DNA of 49,123 nucleotides from Nanobdellota archaeon (GTDB lineage Archaea; Nanobdellota; Nanobdellia; Woesearchaeales; UBA583): positions 1 through 49,123 of the forward strand of contig JAIUMM010000009.1 in the NCBI GenBank assembly GCA_022565615.1, written 5' to 3'. The position numbers were made by a program, and so were the translations under genes. The notes below the pieces were generated by a model. It had not been told where the DNA came from, did no database searches, and saw only the letters and a list, made by a program, of their open reading frames with translations. Positions 20,215 through 29,552 of this stretch are shown here, in pieces (position 1 is the stretch's first letter; every line of letters begins with the position of its first letter).

Positions 20215-21201
20215 ATGGTTCAACATTTGAAATTTATTGATCTCTTTGCAGGGATTGGAGGAATTAGAATTGGTTTTGAAAAACATTTTGGAAAATGTGT
20301 TTTTAGTTCTGAGTGGGATAAATTTGCTCAAATTACTTATCAAGAAAATTTTGGTCATAAACCTGCTGGTGATATAACAAAAATTCATGAAACTTTAATT
20401 CCTAAATTTGATATTTTACTTGCAGGATTCCCTTGCCAACCTTTTTCAAATGCGGGTTTAAAAAAAGGATTTGAAGATTCAAGAGGAACTTTATTTTTTG
20501 ATATTGCAAGAATTGTTAAATATCATAAACCCAAAGTAGTATTTTTAGAAAATGTTAAAGGATTTAAAAACCATAATAAAGGAGATACTTTTAATACAGT
20601 AAAATCAATTTTAGAGGAAATGGGTTATAAAATTTTTCATCAAGTTTTAAATGCAAAAGATTTTGGAGTTCCACAAAATAGAGAAAGAATTTATATCGTT
20701 GCTTTTTTAGATGATGTTGATTTTTCATTTCCAAAACCTCAAAATTTTAATGTTAAAGTAGGAGACATTTTAGAAGAAGAAGTTCAGGAAAAGTATACAA
20801 TTTCAGATAAACTTTGGGAGGGTCATCAAAGAAGAAAAATTCAACATAAAAGCAAAGGAAATGGATTTGGTTATTCTTTATTTGATAAGAATTCAAATTA
20901 TACTAGTACAATTTCTGCAAGATATTATAAAGATGGTTCAGAAATTTTAATAAGTCAAGTTGGAAAGAATCCTCGAAAAGTAACTCCAAGAGAAGCTGCA
21001 AGACTTCAAGGATTCCCTGAAAATTTTAAAATTTCAGTTAGTGATAATCAAGCATATAAACAATTTGGGAATAGTGTGTGTGTGTTAGTTATTGAAGCTA
21101 TTGCAAATAGTATAAAAGAAAGTTTAGAACAATTTGAATCTCAAAAAATGATTGAATCTATTGAAATATCTTCTAAAAAAGAAACTTCTACTGAAATTTA
21201 A
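20215..21201 (+). CDS. DNA (cytosine-5) methyltransferase (start corrected from 20146)
   Basis: FIDLFAGIGGIRIGFE, GFPCQPFSNAG, FLENVKGF, QNRERIYIVAF, TPREAARLQGFP, QFGNSV. Confidence 0.95.
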   Translation: MVQHLKFIDLFAGIGGIRIGFEKHFGKCVFSSEWDKFAQITYQENFGHKPAGDITKIHETLIPKFDILLAGFPCQPFSNAGLKKGFEDSRGTLFFDIARIVKYHKPKVVFLENVKGFKNHNKGDTFNTVKSILEEMGYKIFHQVLNAKDFGVPQNRERIYIVAFLDDVDFSFPKPQNFNVKVGDILEEEVQEKYTISDKLWEGHQRRKIQHKSKGNGFGYSLFDKNSNYTSTISARYYKDGSEILISQVGKNPRKVTPREAARLQGFPENFKISVSDNQAYKQFGNSVCVLVIEAIANSIKESLEQFESQKMIESIEISSKKETSTEI

Positions 21202-21202
21202 A

Positions 21203-22222
21203 ATGGAAATTAAAAAAATTCATATTGAAAAATCTAAATTTGAATTAAATTTAAAGTTTTATTATTTTTTAAAAAATTTAGTTAAAATTAAACTGAGTTC
21301 AAATCAAGTAGAATTAATATTGAGAATTTATTATATAAATTCAACAAAGAATTATGAGCAAATATTACAAAAGATAATTGAAGATTTTATTTTAAATTTA
21401 AATAATGATACAAAGAAAGATAAATTACTTCAATTCTTTAATGAAATTGAAAATAAATGGGACTTAAAATTAATGATATTTAGTTTAAAATTATATTTAA
21501 TAAAAGATTTATTACTACAAGAAGCAAAAATTAAAAACCTTTTAGATATCACTAAGTTAGAAAATTTAAATCCTTTATCATTAGAATATGACAAAATTAC
21601 AACATATAGTCCTTATTCTACAAGAGTTAATGGAGCATTGTTATCTTTAATATTTTTTGATAAATTAGAGAGAGAAGAATTGAATTTTTTGAGTAATGAT
21701 TCAGTTTCTTTTTTAAAAATATTGTCTAAATTAGGTAATGAACTTACTAAAAAAGGGATTGAACCAAATCAAATTTTTATGTTAATGTTTAGTGAAAGCG
21801 TTAATCAGTCAATTATATCTGATAGTGGAAGCAATTATGAAGAGAGAATTTTATCAGTATTGCTTGATTTAGGAATTTCTGAGAGTTCAATTACTAAACA
21901 ACATGATAAAAATGACTCTTCAACAGAGTTTGACTTCTTTTTTGAATTAGAAAATAGAACTTATGGAATTGGTGCCAAGAGGACATTAAGAGAGAGATAT
22001 AAACAATTTATTAAGACTGCAATTATGACTAAAATTGATATTATGATTGAAATTACATTAGGTTTGGATTTAAATGAAGAGAAAGCAAAAACTATAAGAA
22101 AACATAATGTGTATATTTTTGTCTCAGATGAGATTTATAATTCAAAATATTTTTTAAAAGAATTAGAAGGAATTCATCCAGTTTCTCAATTAACTCTTGA
22201 GACTTTAAAAAGTTTAAAATAA
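21203..22222 (+). CDS. Type II restriction endonuclease, PD-(D/E)XK type (start corrected from 21152)
   Basis: Begins 1 nt after the methyltransferase stop; STEFDFFFELENRTYGIGAKRTLRERYKQ resembles the K-x-[TS]-x-R-[ED]-R-x-x-Q core of EcoRII/NgoMIV-like enzymes. Confidence 0.75.
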   Translation: MEIKKIHIEKSKFELNLKFYYFLKNLVKIKLSSNQVELILRIYYINSTKNYEQILQKIIEDFILNLNNDTKKDKLLQFFNEIENKWDLKLMIFSLKLYLIKDLLLQEAKIKNLLDITKLENLNPLSLEYDKITTYSPYSTRVNGALLSLIFFDKLEREELNFLSNDSVSFLKILSKLGNELTKKGIEPNQIFMLMFSESVNQSIISDSGSNYEERILSVLLDLGISESSITKQHDKNDSSTEFDFFFELENRTYGIGAKRTLRERYKQFIKTAIMTKIDIMIEITLGLDLNEEKAKTIRKHNVYIFVSDEIYNSKYFLKELEGIHPVSQLTLETLKSLK

Positions 22223-22228
22223 ATAAAA

Positions 22229-22465
22229 ATGCCAATTGTTATTAGATGTCCTAGTTGTCAAGAGTTTCAAATGTCTACTGCTCAAAAAATTGTAAAGTGT
22301 ATTAAATGTAATAAGTCAACTCAAAGACAAAATTTAAAAATATTTTTTCAAAGTGATTCTCCACAGGCATGCTCTGAAGTTGTAAAAAGATTAAAAGAAG
22401 AACATTTTAGAGTTCATGGAAACTATGGAGAGGATGATTTTTTCACATATGAATTAAATAAATAA
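22229..22465 (+). CDS. Small zinc-ribbon protein (DUF1922-like)
   Basis: CPSCQEF...CIKCNK CxxC pair. Confidence 0.6.
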   Translation: MPIVIRCPSCQEFQMSTAQKIVKCIKCNKSTQRQNLKIFFQSDSPQACSEVVKRLKEEHFRVHGNYGEDDFFTYELNK

Positions 22466-22513
22466 CTTAATTTAAACAATAAGTTTATATATCTTGATAC
22501 CATTTACTATCAT

Positions 22514-22750
22514 ATGGGATATCAAGTCAATGTGAGACTTTCAGAAGAGATGAAACAAAGAGCTGAAGAGTACGCAAAAGAGTACGGTTTTTCAAATATT
22601 CAAGAAGTGATAAAAAATAGTTTGAGAAAAGAATTATACGAAAATTACTCACTTGATGATATTAAAAAAATTGAAGAATTTGAATCATTTTGTGATGAAT
22701 ATAATTTATATGCATCAGAGGAGGAATTATTTGAAAGTTTAAAAAAATGA
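22514..22750 (+). CDS. RHH-type antitoxin-like protein
   Basis: MGYQVNVRLSEEMKQRAEEYAKEYGFSNIQEVIKNSLRKEL. Confidence 0.8.
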   Translation: MGYQVNVRLSEEMKQRAEEYAKEYGFSNIQEVIKNSLRKELYENYSLDDIKKIEEFESFCDEYNLYASEEELFESLKK

Positions 22751-23049
22751 AGTTTACAATTAAGCCTACTTTATTTATAAAAAAACAATTACAAGAACTT
22801 CATGAAAAAACAAGAAAATCTTTAGTTTCTAAAATTGAATTTTTAAAAGAAAATCCTTTTAATAATAAGTCTTTAATTTGTTATAAAAGTTTATTTAGAA
22901 TAAGATTTATAGATATAAATAGTGAGAAGAGATTAATTTATTCTCTAAGAAGAGATGAAGTTAGATTATTATTCATTTTAGATAGGAAGAAAAATTATAA
23001 AGATTTAGATACTTATCTAAATAAAATCAGAGAAGATTTAAATAAATAA
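22747..23049 (+). CDS. RelE/ParE-family toxin-like protein
   Basis: Overlaps the antitoxin stop (ATGA); RIRFIDINSEKRLIYSLRRDEVRLLFILDRKKNYKDL. Confidence 0.8.
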   Translation: MKFTIKPTLFIKKQLQELHEKTRKSLVSKIEFLKENPFNNKSLICYKSLFRIRFIDINSEKRLIYSLRRDEVRLLFILDRKKNYKDLDTYLNKIREDLNK

Positions 23050-23054
23050 TTGAG

Positions 23055-23513
23055 TTAATTTTTGCTTGTTAATTTTTCAAGAGCATATAGAGCATATTTT
23101 TTAACAGCAGGATTGATTTGAGTATGTTCTTTTACTTCCTCCTTACTCATCCAAAACCAGTTCTTACTCTCCCCTTTATTTGGTTTAACAATAGTATTAA
23201 AGGCTTTTGCAATAAATACAAAATCTATGTGTTGATGATGTGGATTTACAAAGTGCACATTACAAAATTCTCCAACATTTGTTTCATAGGAATTGTCAAC
23301 AAATTTTTCAAAATTTGAGTCACTTATAATTTCAATATTTACTCCACACTCCTCTTTTACTTCTCTTAATGCTGCTTCAATTGGAAGTTCGTCTCTATCA
23401 ATATGTCCACCTGGTGGGAGGAGTATATCTAATTTTTTATGCTGATGAAGTAATATTTTATCTTCAAATACTATATATACTGAGCTTGTAAAGTGTCTTG
23501 TTATTTCAACCAT
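23055..23513 (-). CDS. NUDIX hydrolase
   Basis: GGHIDRDELPIEAALREVKEECGV Nudix box. Confidence 0.93.
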   Translation of the reverse strand: MVEITRHFTSSVYIVFEDKILLHQHKKLDILLPPGGHIDRDELPIEAALREVKEECGVNIEIISDSNFEKFVDNSYETNVGEFCNVHFVNPHHQHIDFVFIAKAFNTIVKPNKGESKNWFWMSKEEVKEHTQINPAVKKYALYALEKLTSKN

Positions 23514-23660
23514 AATATATTAAAATTTAAATTGTATATAAATAATTTCAATCTGTTGAACTAATGAATACTTTGTTTTAGCATTATTTTTCATTATAAG
23601 TGGATACAAAAATAAAATAAATATTAATACTATAATTTCAATTTTTTATGAAAATAATTT

Positions 23661-24080
23661 TTATAGAGATTTTAAATAATTGATAATTTGAGGTTTAACT
23701 TTTTCAACTGAATCTTTAATATTCATTTGATTAATTTGTTTATATGTACACCATTTATATTCTGTATGTTCAGAGGAGAGTTGAATTCCTTTTTTTGAAT
23801 TAATGTAAGAGAAATTATTACTTACATATAAAATAAAGTAAAAATCTTCTTCTCCTGCATAGTTAGAATACGCATCTAGTGGTTTAAATGATTTTAATTT
23901 CACTTGAATTTCTTCTTCAACTTCTCTTATAATTCCTTCTTTTAAATCTTCTTTTTCATTCAATCTTCCACCAGGCAAATCCCATAATCCTTCATCTCCT
24001 TTGTAATTAGAACGCTTTAAAAAAAGAGCAGTTTTATCTTTTGAATTAATCAGTACAATTTTTTGTCCAATAATTGTCAT
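23661..24080 (-). CDS. NUDIX hydrolase
   Basis: GGRLNEKEDLKEGIIREVEEEIQV Nudix box. Confidence 0.92.
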   Translation of the reverse strand: MTIIGQKIVLINSKDKTALFLKRSNYKGDEGLWDLPGGRLNEKEDLKEGIIREVEEEIQVKLKSFKPLDAYSNYAGEEDFYFILYVSNNFSYINSKKGIQLSSEHTEYKWCTYKQINQMNIKDSVEKVKPQIINYLKSL

Positions 24081-24170
24081 ACTAAATAAAATTAATTTTT
24101 TTATTTAATAATTTGTATTTTTTTAAGTGAGAAAGAATTATAAAATTAAATGAATTATAATTTTTAGAAC

Positions 24171-25631
24171 ATGTCTATGAATAAACAACAATTAGCAATT
24201 AGTGTAAAAAAAGATGAGGATATTTCGCAATGGTATACTGAGGTAATTACTAAAGCAGATTTAATGGATTATTCAAAAGTTAGTGGATGTATTGTATATA
24301 AACCAAGAAGTTATGAGATTTGGGAAAATATTCAGAAATTTTTAAATGATAAAATTAAAAAAAGTGGAGTTAAGAATTGTTATTTTCCACTCTTAATTCC
24401 AGAGAGCTTACTTTTAAAAGAGGAAGATCATGTAGAAGGATTTGCACCAGAAGTTGCATGGGTTGATTATGGGGGAGATACTAAACTTGGTGAAAGACTC
24501 GCTGTGAGGCCTACTAGTGAGAGTATTATGTATGATAGTTATTCAAAATGGATTCAATCATATAGAGATTTACCTTTACGGCTTAATCAGTGGAATAGTG
24601 TTGTAAGATGGGAGTTTAAGCATCCAACTCCTTTTATGCGTGGACGTGAATTTTTATGGCAAGAAGGGCATACTGTTTATGCAACTCAACAAGAGGCAAT
24701 TGATGAAGCTCATGAAATTCAAGGATATTATAACGATGTATATGAAGAGTTACTTGCAATTCCTACAACTCTTGGTAGAAAATCAATTGGAGAAAAATTT
24801 GCAGGAGCTGATTTTTCACTTACAGTTGAGCCGTTTAATTCAGCAGATGGAAAAGTAATTCAAGGTTGTACTTCTCATCATTTAGGTCAAAATTTTTCAA
24901 AAGCATTTGATATTACATATTTAGATAAACAACAAAAAAAACAATATGTGTGGCAAAATTCATGGGGTCTTTCAACAAGAACATTAGGTGCTATGGTGTT
25001 TATTCATGGAGACGATAGAGGAATTATTCAACCTCCAAGAGTGGCTGTTGAAAAGGTAGTAATTATTCCTCTTTTATTTAAAGGAAAAGAAGAAGTGGTA
25101 CTAAATAAAGCTTATGAATTGCAACAAAAGCTAGAAAGTCTAGGAGGAGTACTTGTTGATTCAAGAAGTGAGTATTCTCCAGGATTCAAATTTAATGATT
25201 GGGAACTAAAAGGAGTACCTATTAGAGTTGAAATTGGTCCAAGAGATATTGAGAATAATTCATGCATCATTGTAAGACGTGATACCAATGAAAAAATTGA
25301 AATGAAACTTGATAAAATTAACAAAGATTCAATTAGTGATATTTTAGAAGAAATCCATTTTACTCTATATGCTAAACAAAAAGAGTTACAAGATTCTAAG
25401 ACAATTGAAGTGAATTCATATGAAGAGTTTAAAAAATATATTACACAAGGTTATAGATGTTTAGTTCCTTGGAAAGAGACTATTGAGAGTGAGGATAAGA
25501 TTAAAGAAGAAACTGGTGCTAAAACTAGTTGTTTGCCTTTTTCACACAAAGATAAAGACATGAATGGAGTAAAATGTTTTTTTAGTAAAGAAGATGCAAC
25601 ATGTTATGCTTATTTTTCAAAATCTCATTAA
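24171..25631 (+). CDS. proS: Prolyl-tRNA synthetase, archaeal/eukaryotic type
   Basis: RPTSESIMYDSYSKWIQSYRDLPLRLNQWNSVVRWEFKHPTPFMRGREFLWQEGHT. Confidence 0.96.
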   Translation: MSMNKQQLAISVKKDEDISQWYTEVITKADLMDYSKVSGCIVYKPRSYEIWENIQKFLNDKIKKSGVKNCYFPLLIPESLLLKEEDHVEGFAPEVAWVDYGGDTKLGERLAVRPTSESIMYDSYSKWIQSYRDLPLRLNQWNSVVRWEFKHPTPFMRGREFLWQEGHTVYATQQEAIDEAHEIQGYYNDVYEELLAIPTTLGRKSIGEKFAGADFSLTVEPFNSADGKVIQGCTSHHLGQNFSKAFDITYLDKQQKKQYVWQNSWGLSTRTLGAMVFIHGDDRGIIQPPRVAVEKVVIIPLLFKGKEEVVLNKAYELQQKLESLGGVLVDSRSEYSPGFKFNDWELKGVPIRVEIGPRDIENNSCIIVRRDTNEKIEMKLDKINKDSISDILEEIHFTLYAKQKELQDSKTIEVNSYEEFKKYITQGYRCLVPWKETIESEDKIKEETGAKTSCLPFSHKDKDMNGVKCFFSKEDATCYAYFSKSH

Positions 25632-25771
25632 TTTATATTTTATATAATTTATATTGATATTTAAGTTCTTTTTCAACAATTTGAATTTTTTTTCAACTTT
25701 TTAAGAATAATTACATATTAATTCATTACTAAATAGTGACATTTATAAATGTTTTTCTATTATAAGAAATA

Positions 25772-26686
25772 ATGAATGCATCTTTTTTAGAAATTTCTAA
25801 GTATTCTGGGCTTGAAGAAGTATTAGATTCTTTAACTCAGAAGAGAAAAAATTTTCAAGATTTTAATTATTCTACTCAATTTTCAACTCTTCAAATTAAT
25901 ACTATTCGAGATAATGTTTTAAGAGCACATGATAAAGAACTTAGAAAAAGTGGAGGGTATTATATTGAAAAGCATTTAGTTCCTATGGCTAAAAAAGGAT
26001 TAGAATTGGGTCTAGTACCATCATTTGTATCAGGCATATTAGTTCATGATACAGTAGAAGATACTGATAAGGATAATTATTCATTAAAAACGCCAACATT
26101 AGGAGATAGAAATTTAAGAATTTTAAGAGAATCACTTCAAAGAGCTGATTTTAGAAAAATAGATAGAAGGTTAATAGTTGCAATGTGTGGAATATTAACA
26201 AAATTATCAACTGATCAAATTCAAGATAAATATGGACCAGGTTTAAATGAAGATGAATTATCTGAGATGAAATTTCATGCTAAAATAGAGAGGGCATTAG
26301 GAAAAAGTGATTGGCTAAATGATTCTTTTTTTAGTAATAACGTAGGAGTTAGTCATAGATTTGGTGCACAAATTTGTGGACTATTAGATATTGAAGACAA
26401 TCTTGATATTTTTGAAGAAATTGATATTTCTAAATATGATAAATCTATTGTTAGAAGATTTGAAGAAAATAAATCTCGGAATTTAAAAAGGGCTTTAACA
26501 TATGGAATGGAACTAGATTTATCAATTAGAAAATTATCAAATAGAGGAGATTGTATTATTGACGAAGAAGCTTATAATAAATATATAGAACAAACATATT
26601 CTCAAAAACTAAGACAAGGATTAGAACATATAAGTACTGAAAATTTAGGAATTTCTTTTAATGTATACAAATATTGGGGATTGTAG
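25772..26686 (+). CDS. HD-domain protein resembling the RelA/SpoT hydrolase domain
   Basis: GILVHDTVEDTDKDN and downstream CGILTKLST; no obvious synthetase/TGS part. Confidence 0.6.
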   Translation: MNASFLEISKYSGLEEVLDSLTQKRKNFQDFNYSTQFSTLQINTIRDNVLRAHDKELRKSGGYYIEKHLVPMAKKGLELGLVPSFVSGILVHDTVEDTDKDNYSLKTPTLGDRNLRILRESLQRADFRKIDRRLIVAMCGILTKLSTDQIQDKYGPGLNEDELSEMKFHAKIERALGKSDWLNDSFFSNNVGVSHRFGAQICGLLDIEDNLDIFEEIDISKYDKSIVRRFEENKSRNLKRALTYGMELDLSIRKLSNRGDCIIDEEAYNKYIEQTYSQKLRQGLEHISTENLGISFNVYKYWGL

Positions 26687-26769
26687 CTTTATAATTATTG
26701 CTACTTTAAATAAAAATTTAAATTTATAAAAATATTAATTATTTAAACTAAAAAAATTGAATATAAAAC

Positions 26770-27645
26770 TTAATAAAATTCAATATCTGCTTCTTCAATT
26801 AATTCATTAATTAATGCAGTTTGTAATTGTCTTAGTTTATCTTGTTCAAGTTGTGCAATAATTTGAAGTTCAATTTCTTCAAATGCTGGAGTATTTTCAC
26901 CCATTTGTATTGCATATTGAGCATAAAATTCTTCAACTTCTTCTTGTGTTACTTGAACTAAATTCTCATCAATATTTTGGCTTAAAAACCTATCAACTGC
27001 TACTCTTTCTTTGAAATCTTCAAGAGTTGCTTCATAAGAAATTCCTTGTTCTTGTAAATCTGTTTTCAATTCATCAAGTGTAAATCCTTGTGTTTGAAGT
27101 AATTGAACTAATTCTTCTTCAGCTTCTTCATTAGAAATTTCAAAATTTTCTCTTTGAACTGCTTGTAATAACACAATATTTGTAATTACTTGTTCAAGTG
27201 CATCTTCTTGTGTAACTTGAAATCCTTGGTTTTGGAGTTGCATTTGAACCATTACAATATCTTGTGCTAAGACATCATCTCCATTAACATTTAGAATTGG
27301 AGTTAATGGGTCAACTTCTTGAGTATTATTTACTAATTCTTCTTGTGGAAGAGTTGTTGTTTGATTTGAAATTAAAGAAGAATCTAATGTTTCATTTTGT
27401 CCTGAGTTATTTGAGTTTAAAGCCATCATTACGACAATAATTAATACAATAACTAATAATCCAACAACTGCTGCTCCAATTAATATTTGTAATTGACTTG
27501 AATTAGTTGTTTCTTTTGAAGATGATTTTTTTGTATATGTATCATCTTTTTTAGCATGTGAAGAAGAGCTAGTTCTAAGTGGTTCTCTTTTATGAGTACT
27601 ACTATTATGTTTAGCATCTTTTTCATGGTGTTTTTTTGTTACCAT
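26770..27645 (-). CDS. Membrane-anchored SurA N-terminal-like chaperone
   Basis: Basic N-terminus, one TM, then LNVNGDDVLAQDIVMVQMQLQNQGFQVTQEDALEQVITNIVLLQA SurA-N-like helices. Confidence 0.7.
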   Translation of the reverse strand: MVTKKHHEKDAKHNSSTHKREPLRTSSSSHAKKDDTYTKKSSSKETTNSSQLQILIGAAVVGLLVIVLIIVVMMALNSNNSGQNETLDSSLISNQTTTLPQEELVNNTQEVDPLTPILNVNGDDVLAQDIVMVQMQLQNQGFQVTQEDALEQVITNIVLLQAVQRENFEISNEEAEEELVQLLQTQGFTLDELKTDLQEQGISYEATLEDFKERVAVDRFLSQNIDENLVQVTQEEVEEFYAQYAIQMGENTPAFEEIELQIIAQLEQDKLRQLQTALINELIEEADIEFY

Positions 27646-27716
27646 AATTAAGGAGAAAGAAAATCTATTTTTTAAATTTAATTCACTAAGAGATGAAAAA
27701 ATAATAATTAATTATT

Positions 27717-29111
27717 CTATCTAGGCATATGAAATGTTGCTGCTAAATTTGCAATTGGTGACCTGTTAGTTCTTTCTAAATTCATCATAGCAGCTCCAGG
27801 GTGTTGTTCTTTAGCTAGTTTATAGGCCATATGTACAAGAGCATTTTTGTAAGGAGAAGTTTTAGGATTATGAGTTTGAAAAGGATCTCCACAAAATACC
27901 ATTTTACTTCCAAATCCAATTCTTGTAACTAATCCTTGTCCATGTCCTCTTTGTAAATCTTCTGCTTCATCAACAATAATCATCTGTCTTGACCAAGTAC
28001 TACCTTTAGCAAACGCAACTGTATCTTCTTTAAGAAGAGGAACTTTATTTGTTGGGAAATAAAATCCTTGTGTTCTCCATTTATTTAGCTGTTGAATTTC
28101 TAATGCATCTTTATAGCTAAATTCAGGAATAATGTCTTCTTCATGTAGTGTTTTAAAGGAGTCCATTTGGGGCCCAAGTTTATTTCCTAAATCACCTGGT
28201 AAAAACCCTACTTGATGTTCAGTTGGTGGAACAGCTGGCTTTAATAGTCTCATCATCTTATATAAATACTCTTTATTTACTTTAGATTCATCATCTAAAA
28301 TAGTTTGTTCAAGTCCTGACATATAACCTAGAAGTGTTTTACCAGAACCTGCTTGACCACTAAGAGTTACAAATTGAATATTTGGATCTAAAAGGAGATA
28401 TTTCCATGCCAAATATTGGGAGAGATGATTTGCTTTAATCCCAAAAGCTAATTCTCTTCCTTCAAATGCCGATTTATTGTCTGATAAGAAATGCGTAGTG
28501 TTAGGTTCAATTCTTTGAAGATACATATCACTGGTAATTTCCATATCTGGGCCACTAGTTTTAAAATCTTTTCTTACCATATATAATGCTTGTCTTCTAT
28601 CTCCTTCTAATGTTAAAAGTAAAAATTGATTTGGAAAATCAACATGAATTCCTTCTTTAACTGGATCTAATCTATTTTCTAAAGAATCAAATTCTAAATC
28701 GCTTACTCTAGTTTCAAATCCTTTTTTTAAAATACTAGGATCAACTTTTAAAAATTTAGGTTCAATAACTCCATTTCTTTTTATCCCTTTGTCATAAAAA
28801 TGTTCTCTAATTGAAGGATCATCAGTCATACCTTGACAATTCTCCCATGAGTCTGGTGATTTTAATCTAAGAATTATAGTTGAATCTCCATTATCAATTT
28901 CCCATCCACCTTCTTGATTTCTCTCTCCTTCTTTATGACCATAATTCATAAACTCCCTTACTAAAGGATTATCTAATTCACCTTGTTTTTCAGCATTTTT
29001 TCTATCAAAATAAATGGTTACAACTTCACCATCTTGTATATCTAAGTTAGAAAAAATTTCAGTTCCACTATTTTCAACTACATCAAGTCCAACTACAATA
29101 TCTCTTTGCAT
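27717..29111 (-). CDS. PhoH-like ATPase (start corrected from 29201)
   Basis: LSGQAGSGKTLLGY, MIIVDEAEDLQRGHGQGLVTRIGFGSKMVFCGDPFQ; internal ATG at 29111. Confidence 0.9.
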   Translation of the reverse strand: MQRDIVVGLDVVENSGTEIFSNLDIQDGEVVTIYFDRKNAEKQGELDNPLVREFMNYGHKEGERNQEGGWEIDNGDSTIILRLKSPDSWENCQGMTDDPSIREHFYDKGIKRNGVIEPKFLKVDPSILKKGFETRVSDLEFDSLENRLDPVKEGIHVDFPNQFLLLTLEGDRRQALYMVRKDFKTSGPDMEITSDMYLQRIEPNTTHFLSDNKSAFEGRELAFGIKANHLSQYLAWKYLLLDPNIQFVTLSGQAGSGKTLLGYMSGLEQTILDDESKVNKEYLYKMMRLLKPAVPPTEHQVGFLPGDLGNKLGPQMDSFKTLHEEDIIPEFSYKDALEIQQLNKWRTQGFYFPTNKVPLLKEDTVAFAKGSTWSRQMIIVDEAEDLQRGHGQGLVTRIGFGSKMVFCGDPFQTHNPKTSPYKNALVHMAYKLAKEQHPGAAMMNLERTNRSPIANLAATFHMPR

Positions 29112-29112
29112 T

Positions 29113-29463
29113 TTAGTTTTCACCTGTTTGTAATAATCTTTGAAGAGTTTTCTTTTCTTTTCTTCTGAGTGAATTTGCTTTATTATTACTAAGAGTACCA
29201 TCCCTTGATGTAAATCTTATATAAGAATTTAATGTAGAGTTATAGAATTGTTGTCCTCTTTCAATATCTTTTGAATTTCTTCTTGATGAGTCTCCATTAA
29301 TAATTCCATTTCTAATTGTTTCAATTTCTTCTAATGTTATTGAATTAGGGTCTTTAAATTGTTTTATTTGTCCCACTAAACTATAAGCAAAATCTATTTT
29401 TGTAGGTGTATCTTTCTGGACATCAACTAAAAGTTGAGTTAAACTAGAATAAGCTTCTTTCAT
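29113..29463 (-). CDS. Hypothetical protein, 116 aa, 1 nt upstream of the PhoH-like gene
   Basis: Complete ORF; stop TAA then ATG of the next gene after 1 nt. Confidence 0.7.
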   Translation of the reverse strand: MKEAYSSLTQLLVDVQKDTPTKIDFAYSLVGQIKQFKDPNSITLEEIETIRNGIINGDSSRRNSKDIERGQQFYNSTLNSYIRFTSRDGTLSNNKANSLRRKEKKTLQRLLQTGEN

Positions 29464-29552
29464 AATAATATTGTATTTATTACTTATTTATAAAGTTATT
29501 TGATTTTGTCTTTTAAAAGTGATAACTTTTAGAAAATTCTCTGTAAAAATAA

